From: a bacterium | Lineage (GTDB): Bacteria; Actinomycetota; Acidimicrobiia; Acidimicrobiales; Bin134 | Direction of reading: 5' to 3' | Length of the DNA stretch: 64,000 bases | NCBI GenBank assembly: GCA_026705465.1 | Contig: JAPPAP010000033.1 | Location: forward strand, 62,001-126,000 | In this document: in pieces, positions 1 through 6,645 of the stretch | How positions within the stretch are numbered: position 1 is the stretch's first letter | How the letters are laid out: every line of letters begins with the position of its first letter | Notes under the pieces: generated by a model | What the model was told of the DNA's origin: nothing | The model's input: the letters and a program-made list of their open reading frames with translations, nothing else | The model's database searches: none | Translations under genes and position numbers: made by a program

Positions 1-210
1 CATAAACACCTCCGAACCCGCCATGGAGAAGGACTCGTTCGCCCAGTCGTTGCGGAACCACAGCGGACGGGAGCGGGCGTGGGGATCGGAACCAGGGCTG
101 TACCAGCCGCCCAGCACGGGGTACGGCGCCCCCTGGGCCAGCAGCTTGACAGCCGCCCCAACGTCGTCGAGCACCTCGGTGAGAAGGATCGGCGGACCGG
201 CCATGTCCAT
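1..210 (-). CDS. Putative 2OG-Fe(II) oxygenase-like protein, paralogue of the next gene (partial)
   Basis: Only the first 70 codons are in the window; the gene runs off the left edge. Translating from the ATG at 208-210 gives a protein that aligns without gaps to the N-terminus of the neighbour at 224-1183; I count about 50 identical residues out of 70. It lies 13 bp downstream of that neighbour on the same strand, so the two are a tandem duplicate and probably co-transcribed. The part visible here precedes any metal-binding residues, so function is taken from the neighbour only. A start at the internal ATG (205) is possible, but 210 aligns with the paralogue's start. Confidence 0.75.
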   Translation of the reverse strand, partial: MDMAGPPILLTEVLDDVGAAVKLLAQGAPYPVLGGWYSPGSDPHARSRPLWFRNDWANESFSMAGSEVFM

Positions 211-223
211 CGGCCGAAACCGT

Positions 224-1183
224 TCAGTAATCGAAGACTGAGGGCAGCGCGTCGACGGGCCGGGCCTCGGGGTAGTGCTCGGCGATCATGGCCGCGTGGT
301 CGGGATCGTCGTCGATGCGGTTGGGATCGAAGCGAGCGTCGATCCCCCGCTCAGCTAGATCGGCGTTGAACCGGGCGGCGATGTCGTCGCGGCTCAGAGG
401 ATTAGCGGCCAGCCGGGCCTTGTGGTCGGCGTCAATGTACACATCGGCCTTCCACAGCACGCTGATCCGGACATCGGCCAACGGCGTGCGGTACACCTCC
501 TCGCCGTGGTCGGTCACCACCCAGTCCCCATCGGGGCTGCCCGCCGGGGCGAATTGGGCCATGGGCGTGACCATCGGCGTGCCGATGTCGAATGGGCCGA
601 TGGAGTTGACCTGGTGGAACATGCCGTGGTTGTCGCCCATCAGCGCAGTGTTGGCCATGTTGCCGACGTGTTCTTCGGGCGGCTGGTCAGGCCCATAGGG
701 CCAGTAGCGAATCCCGCCGCCCTCCACGTCGTTGAGCCACCAGATGGCGGTGGCCTGGGGGAAAGACAGGTCGTCGAACAGGCCCGACCACAGCATGGCC
801 CGCAGCAGCCACATCGGGGTGTTGGTGCGGTCGCGGCCCGCAAACCGGGGGTTGTCGGTATGGGCCGGACCGGCTTGGGGAATGGCCATCATCTGGTTCA
901 CGTACACGCTGTGGGGCTCGACGATCTCGGCGCGGTAGTAGGCCTTGGCCGAGTCGATGTAGGCCTGATTGTCCAGAAACACCTCTGAACCGGGCACAGA
1001 GATGGTCTCGTTCACCCAGTCGTCCCGGAACCACAGCGGACGGGTGCGGGCATGGGGATCGGCGCCGGGGTTGTACCAACCCCCCAGCGGCGCGTACGGG
1101 GCCTCTTGAGCCAGCAGCTTGACCACAGCCCCAACATCGTCAATCACATCGGTAAGCAAGATGGGCGGATCGGACACATGCAT
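224..1183 (-). CDS. Putative 2OG-Fe(II) dioxygenase-like protein
   Basis: 319 residues. The order of motifs resembles the prolyl-4-hydroxylase-type double-stranded beta-helix: H108-T-D110 as the HxD iron motif, a GGGIRYWPYG strand around 156-165, H190 in FHQV as the distal iron ligand, and R239-I-S241 as the RxS motif that would bind the 2-oxoglutarate carboxylate. The 49-residue gap between H190 and R239 is longer than usual, so an insertion must be assumed. No signal peptide, hence cytosolic. Substrate unknown. It is followed at once by a close paralogue. Upstream, TACGGT sits 8 nt before the ATG and could be a -10 element. The oxygenase assignment is inference from motif pattern and could be wrong; the open frame itself is secure. 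Confidence 0.6.
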   Translation of the reverse strand: MHVSDPPILLTDVIDDVGAVVKLLAQEAPYAPLGGWYNPGADPHARTRPLWFRDDWVNETISVPGSEVFLDNQAYIDSAKAYYRAEIVEPHSVYVNQMMAIPQAGPAHTDNPRFAGRDRTNTPMWLLRAMLWSGLFDDLSFPQATAIWWLNDVEGGGIRYWPYGPDQPPEEHVGNMANTALMGDNHGMFHQVNSIGPFDIGTPMVTPMAQFAPAGSPDGDWVVTDHGEEVYRTPLADVRISVLWKADVYIDADHKARLAANPLSRDDIAARFNADLAERGIDARFDPNRIDDDPDHAAMIAEHYPEARPVDALPSVFDY

Positions 1184-1279
1184 CGCCTCTGACCGTACCA
1201 GAGGATCGGATCACTATTTCAGACCGCCACAGCCCACAATGGGAATGATGCGGTCGGTCTTAGCGGCCTGGTCCCGGAC

Positions 1280-2722
1280 TCACGACGACGAAGATGGCCG
1301 GGCCGGCCACATGGCGGCCGTCGACCACGGAGCCGCCTCCTCCAGCTGCCGTGACACGGCCAACACCAGGTCTTCGCGACCGAACGGCGCCGCGACCTGT
1401 ACGCCAAGGGGCACACCGGCCTCGTCATAGCCCATGGGCACCGACGCCGCCGGCTGCCCGCCGACATTGAACACCGAAGTCTCGCTCGCGAGCGTCCCGG
1501 CGATCGGCAGCAACTCTTCGACGTTGCTCGTGTCATACACGCCGAGCTCCGGAAAAACCGTTCTGGTGGTAGGCGACAAGAAGATGTCAAACCGCGAGAA
1601 GTAGGTTGCCGTTCTACGGCCGATCAGCTCAGCGGCCTGAAGTCCTCGGATGACATCAGTGCCACCGAATCCAGCCCCGAGGTCGTAGAGGTAGCGAGTG
1701 AACGGTTCGATGTCGTCGTCTTGGAGCCCGCGGCCAAGCTCTGCGAGCCGGTCGTCGATCATCACTTTGGCGGCGGTGGCCATCAACGCGCCCATAGTGA
1801 CCATCACCCCGGGCTCCACCGGAAGGTCTGCCACCTCCAAGTGGTGACCAATCCCCTCAAGGCATCCGGCTGCACGCTCGAGGGCTTCAGCGCACATCGG
1901 GTCGAATGCAGGCCCTTCTATCGAGCGACCGGCAACGCCGATCCGCAGCGGACCAGTCTCCGTCGCAAGCGACGACAGCCAAGACGCCGTCGGCGAGGAG
2001 ATCTCATAGGGGTCACCCGGAACCGGCCCTGCCGTCAGGTCGAGTACATGGGCCGAATCCCGAACGGAGCGGGTCAATACATGGTCAATGCCCATCGGAT
2101 ACGACATCATTGTGGGCGCAGGATGTCCCGTCACTCGACCCCTGCTCGGCTTCAACCCAAATAGACCGCATGCGGCCGACGGCACCCGTATCGACCCGCC
2201 ACCATCGTTGCCATGCCCGATAGGCACCATGCCCGACGCCACCGCGGCAGCTGTGCCACCCGACGACCCACCCGACGACTTGCCGAGATCGTACGGGTTG
2301 TGAGTCGGGCCATAGGCGGCCGGCTCAGTCGTGGCCATCTTGCCCATCTCCGGCATGTTGGTAACGCCGAGAATCACGAACCCTGCGGCCCGATAACGCT
2401 TGGCCAACTCACTGTCCTCGTCACGAACAACGCCTGCCATCAGTTTCGAGCCCCAAGTCTCGGGAACACCGGCAAGTTGTACTCGACAGTCCTTCACCAC
2501 AAACGGGACGCCAGCGAACGGCGCATCCCGATCCACGTTGCGGGCGCTGTCCAGCGCAGCGTCGAAGCACGTGGCAATCACCGCGTTGATCTCTGGATTT
2601 CGCTCCTCGATTCGTCCAATCGCATCCTCTGCCAATTCAACCGGGTCCGCAGCTCCGCTCCTGACGGCCGCCGCAATCTCCGTGGCATCAGCTGAATCAA
2701 GCAGAACCCCAATATCTGTCAT
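1280..2722 (-). CDS. Amidase (amidase signature family)
   Basis: 480 residues from the ATG at 2722. It has the amidase-signature Ser-cisSer-Lys machinery: K77 in VVKD, a GGSSGGT block at 151-157 and the nucleophile S177 in GGGSIR. The family hydrolyses amide bonds of small or aryl amides; the acyl substrate cannot be told from sequence. An upstream ATG at 2770 would add 16 residues that match nothing in the family, so the later start is preferred. There is no signal peptide, so it acts in the cytoplasm. It diverges from the solute-binding-protein gene at 2783 with 60 bp between them, so the two may share a control region, and the amidase may process what that system imports (inference). Confidence 0.88.
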   Translation of the reverse strand: MTDIGVLLDSADATEIAAAVRSGAADPVELAEDAIGRIEERNPEINAVIATCFDAALDSARNVDRDAPFAGVPFVVKDCRVQLAGVPETWGSKLMAGVVRDEDSELAKRYRAAGFVILGVTNMPEMGKMATTEPAAYGPTHNPYDLGKSSGGSSGGTAAAVASGMVPIGHGNDGGGSIRVPSAACGLFGLKPSRGRVTGHPAPTMMSYPMGIDHVLTRSVRDSAHVLDLTAGPVPGDPYEISSPTASWLSSLATETGPLRIGVAGRSIEGPAFDPMCAEALERAAGCLEGIGHHLEVADLPVEPGVMVTMGALMATAAKVMIDDRLAELGRGLQDDDIEPFTRYLYDLGAGFGGTDVIRGLQAAELIGRRTATYFSRFDIFLSPTTRTVFPELGVYDTSNVEELLPIAGTLASETSVFNVGGQPAASVPMGYDEAGVPLGVQVAAPFGREDLVLAVSRQLEEAAPWSTAAMWPARPSSSS

Positions 2723-2782
2723 CACCAAACCCATCCGATCTCTAGCAAACACGAACTGTACGCTGTTCAACGAGGGGGAGGC

Positions 2783-4315
2783 ATGAAGAGGCGGCTCACT
2801 TTCTTCGCAGTTTTCGCACTACTCGTTGCCGCCTGCGGAGGCGGAGATTCCGGCAATGAAGATGGGGCCTCACCGGACACACCTCCGCCGACCCAAGCTT
2901 CCGGTGTCCCCGCGCCCGAAGACACCGGCGTGGCCCAAGACACAGCCGTCAGCGATAGCGAAGATGAACCGGAACCCACGGTGGACGGCGCAGAGGACGA
3001 AGCCCCTGAGGACAGTGCCAGCCCAGAGCCTTCGGACGACACGATGTCGGACGAGGAGGTGGCGGCCCTCTCCGACCCCATCTTCCAACCCACGTGCCGG
3101 GGAGAAGGCGAGCTCAGCGCCACCGCCACCGGAGTCACCGCGGACACAATCAAGGTCGGTGCCCCTCAGATCGATTATGCGGAACTGGGCAGTCTGGGCC
3201 TCGTTCAGGCCGACCGAGGCGACAATGCGGTCATTCTCCAGGCGCTGGCCCAGGAATTGAACGACAACGGAGGGATCTGCGGCCGCATGGTGGAGACCGT
3301 GACGTATAAGTTCCTTCCCTTCGGCACCGGTACCTCGCTAGCGGGCTGCGTCTACTTCACAGAAGACGAAAAGGTCTTCGCGGTCTTGGGCAGCTTCATC
3401 AGAGTGCCGGCCGGGAACATCTGCGTGACCGAGACCCACGCCACTGCGCTCATCGGCGCCCCGTTTACAGTCGAAGATCGGGCCCGGGCCAATGCTCCCT
3501 GGGTAAACCTGGAAATCGCCACCGACCGGGCTTTGGAGGTGTTTGTGACCGCATTAGACAAAGCTGGACTGCTCACCGATCTCGGTAACGTGGCCGTACA
3601 CTCCGGCGCCGGACGCGCCGAGTTGGTCGACAACGTGCTCGTCCCCACCCTTGAAGCGGCTGGGGTGGAAATCGCCGAGCGGACCGTGATCGATGTGCCA
3701 GCCGGCGACACCCAAGCCGGGGCGGCGGTGTGGAGAACGTTCGCGGAGATCTACCGGAACGCCGACATCAACACCGTTTTCATCGATGGCGACAACATCT
3801 TCGGAGTAGAGCAGCTCATCCAGAATGGCCTCGAGGTCAAGCTGTTCAACGCAGAACGGGCCACGTTCACCTTTGGGTTGCAAGACTCCAGCGACCCCAG
3901 CTATTTCGAGGCCTACACGCTCGGCTCGCCATACGCCGGCAATGACAACAACCAGCGGATGGAAGACTGCATTGACGCCTTCGAGCGCCAGTCGGGAATT
4001 GAGGTGATCCCCACCGAGCAGTTGCCGGAAGACGAGACCGACTGGTTTATCCCGGTACGCGGATTCTGCCGGGTATTCGACCTCTTCGTGCAGTTGGCGG
4101 CCGCGGCCGGCCCGAACCTCTCCAACGAGTCTCTTCAGGCGGCGATCGACAGCTTCGGACCTATCGAACTGCCCAACGAGGCGTTCGCCTCGCTTGGCGC
4201 CGGCAAGTACGACGCCCGCGATGGCGTTGTGCTCATGAAGTGGGATCCCGAAGCCGGCGATGACGACAGAGGCGACTTCGTCGTTATCTCCGATTTGATC
4301 GACACCGGGGGCTGA
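2783..4315 (+). CDS. Liv-type ABC transporter solute-binding lipoprotein (module A)
   Basis: 510 residues. A signal peptide ends in a lipobox (LVAAC, lipidated C18), so the protein is anchored outside the cytoplasmic membrane. Residues about 20-100 are an acidic, proline-rich tether; the rest is a periplasmic-binding fold of the branched-chain amino acid/amide type. A strong Shine-Dalgarno (GGGGGAGG) precedes the ATG. It heads the run of permease/ATPase fusions downstream, and its paralogue at 19435-20931 sits in the second module, so it is the capture component of a Liv-type importer. Family members bind amino acids, amides, aromatic acids and other small organic acids; the ligand here is unknown. 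It is longer than the usual ~380-400 residues because of the tether. Confidence 0.85.
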   Translation: MKRRLTFFAVFALLVAACGGGDSGNEDGASPDTPPPTQASGVPAPEDTGVAQDTAVSDSEDEPEPTVDGAEDEAPEDSASPEPSDDTMSDEEVAALSDPIFQPTCRGEGELSATATGVTADTIKVGAPQIDYAELGSLGLVQADRGDNAVILQALAQELNDNGGICGRMVETVTYKFLPFGTGTSLAGCVYFTEDEKVFAVLGSFIRVPAGNICVTETHATALIGAPFTVEDRARANAPWVNLEIATDRALEVFVTALDKAGLLTDLGNVAVHSGAGRAELVDNVLVPTLEAAGVEIAERTVIDVPAGDTQAGAAVWRTFAEIYRNADINTVFIDGDNIFGVEQLIQNGLEVKLFNAERATFTFGLQDSSDPSYFEAYTLGSPYAGNDNNQRMEDCIDAFERQSGIEVIPTEQLPEDETDWFIPVRGFCRVFDLFVQLAAAAGPNLSNESLQAAIDSFGPIELPNEAFASLGAGKYDARDGVVLMKWDPEAGDDDRGDFVVISDLIDTGG

Positions 4316-4359
4316 CGGCCAGCCAACCCAAGCACCCGGCCCACGACCACTGGGTCCGA

Positions 4360-4393
4360 CATGCTTGACAGCGAGCATGAACAAGATCAAGTT
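4360..4393 (+). promoter_or_regulatory. Candidate internal promoter with overlapping inverted repeat
   Basis: The 86 bp between the binding-protein gene and the MFS-LivF fusion contain a perfect -35 hexamer TTGACA (4365-4370), a 17-bp spacer and a weak -10 CAAGTT (4388-4393), with the ATG at 4402 close to the expected start of transcription. The -35 is flanked by the inverted repeat CATGCT-N8-AGCATG (4360-4365, 4374-4379), which could be an operator. This would let the transporter genes be transcribed apart from the binding protein. Read from sequence only; the -10 match is poor. Confidence 0.35.
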
Positions 4394-4401
4394 TGATCAC
4401 G

Positions 4402-6645
4402 ATGAGCGACCCTTTCGGGGGGAGACCTTCTGACGCCGGCGCCCTCAGCGACCAGATCTTGGCCGCAGAATCCGAGCGCCAGGCTGTGCTGGCTGCGGAG
4501 CCGGTGATCCTCGACGACGACCAGCTTCCCGGCGTCGGCGCCAAAGAACTCTCGCTGCGAGAGGCCATCTCGATCGGGGGCGTGTCCACCATCGTCCTGC
4601 TGGGAGCCCTCGATGCCACCGACGCTCTGGGAATCGGCGCAATGGGGCTCCTCGGGCCCGACATCCAAGAGTCGCTGGGGGTCAGCGACGCCGTGCTGGG
4701 CACCATCACCGCCGGGGGCAATGTCTTCATCGTGGCCGGCGGCCTGCTGCTGTCCCGGATCGCCGACAACAGCAACCGGGCCAGGCTGGTGGCCCTGGCC
4801 ACCATCTTCTGGTCGGCCATGACCCTTTTACTCGGATTCGTGCAAACCGCGTTCTGGTTCTTCATCGTCAATTGCGCCATCGCGTTCGGCCGATCGCAGA
4901 CCCATCCGGTGCAGGGCGCCATCATGGCCGACAGCTATCCCATCGAGGCCCGAGCCCGGGTCTACGCCGCCAAAGACATGGCCGGGCGATCGGGTGCTTT
5001 CCTCGCGCCGCTGGCCGTGGGCGGGTTGGTCTCGCTGATCGGGGGGGACGACGCCTGGCGCTGGGGGTTCATCGCGGCGTCGATCCCCACGCTGATCGTC
5101 GGCGCAACCATCTTTTTCCTCACCGACCCGCCGCGGGGGCAGTTCGAGCAGCGTTCCACCATCGGCGAGGCGCTCACCGACATGAAGCCCGGCCCCATAT
5201 CGCTGGGCGCCGCCTTCCAGCGGCTGTTCAAGGTGCGGACGATGAAATGGGCGTTGATGGCCGCGGTGGCCCTCGGCTTCAGCCTGATATCCGACGGTCT
5301 CTTCCTCAATCTGTACCTCGACGAGCGCTTCGACCTCGGCCCGTTTGAGCGGGCCCTGGCCAACAGCACCCCCGGGGTGATTGCCCTGTTCACGATTCCG
5401 TTCGTGGCCAAGTGGTACGACGGCTTCTACCGCCGCACCCCGCCGCAGGCCATGGCCTTGCTGGGATCGCTTTTCTTCCCAATGGCGCTCTTCACCGTGC
5501 TTCAGCTGCTGATGCCATCACCGGCGACCTTCGCGGTGATGGCTGGGCTCAAGGCGCTGTTCGCCGCCCCGGCCCTCTCGCTGCTGGGGCCGACTCTGGC
5601 CAACATCAACCCCTACCGCATGCGGGCGCTGGGTTCGGCCATCGGGATGTCGCTGGTGTTCGGGGTTGGCGGTCTCGGCGGGGCCATCCTGATGGGCCTC
5701 ATCTCCGATGCCACTTCGCCTCGTACTGCTCTGTTGGCCGTAGTTCCCGGAGCCATGATCATCGGCGGCCTGTTGACCATCAACGGCTCCCGACACATCC
5801 GGGCCGATCTCACCCTGGTGGTCGAGGAGATTAGAGAGGAGAAGGCCGAGAGCGACCGGATGAGGGCTGATCCCAGCGATATCCCGGTGCTTCAGCTCCA
5901 CAACATCGACTTCTCCTACGGACCGGTGCAAGTCCTGTTCGATGTCGACCTCGAAGTGGCCCGGGGTGAGACTCTGGCCCTGCTGGGAACCAACGGAGCG
6001 GGCAAGTCCACGGCCCTGCGGGTTGCCGCTGGCCTGGGCATTCCCTCCCGGGGCGTGGTGCGCCTCAATGGCCGCAATATGACTTTGGCGTCGCCCGAGC
6101 AGCGAGTGAGAGAGGGCATCTTCTTGCTGCCGGGCGGCCAAGGGGTTTTTCCCCACTTGTCGGTGCGAGAGAATCTCGAAACGTCGGCGGCCATTGTCCG
6201 CAGCGGCGCCGGCACCAAGCCCGATATCGCCGGGCGACTTGATCGGGCCTTCGAGCTGTTCCCGGTTCTGAGCCAGCGGCCCAAGACGCTGGCCCACGAC
6301 CTCAGCGGCGGGCAGAAGCAGATGCTGGCGCTGGCCCGGGTGATCATGCACGACCCGGAAGTGCTCTTCATCGACGAGCTGTCCCTTGGCCTTGCCCCTG
6401 TCGTCGTCCAAGACCTGCTGGCCGTGGCCGGACGTCTCCGCGACGCCGGACAGACGATGATCATCGTGGAGCAGTCCCTCAATGTCGCCCTGACACTGGC
6501 TGACCGTGCGGTCTTCATGGAGAAGGGCCACGTGCGGTTCACCGGGTCAGCCCAAAGTCTGTTGGAGCGCGACGACTTGGCCCGCGCCGTGTTCTTGGGC
6601 CGTGACGCCACCGCCGACCCGCAGGTTGATCTGGACGAGAGCTGA
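4402..6645 (+). CDS. MFS-type permease fused to LivF-type ABC ATPase (module A)
   Basis: 747 residues. Residues about 45-470 form a 12-helix major-facilitator-like membrane domain; a charged linker (about 472-492) joins a LivF-type nucleotide-binding domain with Walker A GTNGAGKST (529-537), signature LSGGQ (634-638) and Walker B FIDEL (656-660). In ordinary Liv systems LivF is a free soluble ATPase paired with LivG; here it is tied to a permease of a different superfamily. The stop overlaps the next start by 1 nt (TGATG), implying translational coupling with the LivH-LivM-LivG fusion, which lacks only LivF. A TTG at 4393 is an alternative start. The paralogue at 22640-24841 has the same architecture, so the fusion is not an assembly artefact. 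Whether the MFS part transports anything is unknown. Confidence 0.88.
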   Translation: MSDPFGGRPSDAGALSDQILAAESERQAVLAAEPVILDDDQLPGVGAKELSLREAISIGGVSTIVLLGALDATDALGIGAMGLLGPDIQESLGVSDAVLGTITAGGNVFIVAGGLLLSRIADNSNRARLVALATIFWSAMTLLLGFVQTAFWFFIVNCAIAFGRSQTHPVQGAIMADSYPIEARARVYAAKDMAGRSGAFLAPLAVGGLVSLIGGDDAWRWGFIAASIPTLIVGATIFFLTDPPRGQFEQRSTIGEALTDMKPGPISLGAAFQRLFKVRTMKWALMAAVALGFSLISDGLFLNLYLDERFDLGPFERALANSTPGVIALFTIPFVAKWYDGFYRRTPPQAMALLGSLFFPMALFTVLQLLMPSPATFAVMAGLKALFAAPALSLLGPTLANINPYRMRALGSAIGMSLVFGVGGLGGAILMGLISDATSPRTALLAVVPGAMIIGGLLTINGSRHIRADLTLVVEEIREEKAESDRMRADPSDIPVLQLHNIDFSYGPVQVLFDVDLEVARGETLALLGTNGAGKSTALRVAAGLGIPSRGVVRLNGRNMTLASPEQRVREGIFLLPGGQGVFPHLSVRENLETSAAIVRSGAGTKPDIAGRLDRAFELFPVLSQRPKTLAHDLSGGQKQMLALARVIMHDPEVLFIDELSLGLAPVVVQDLLAVAGRLRDAGQTMIIVEQSLNVALTLADRAVFMEKGHVRFTGSAQSLLERDDLARAVFLGRDATADPQVDLDES

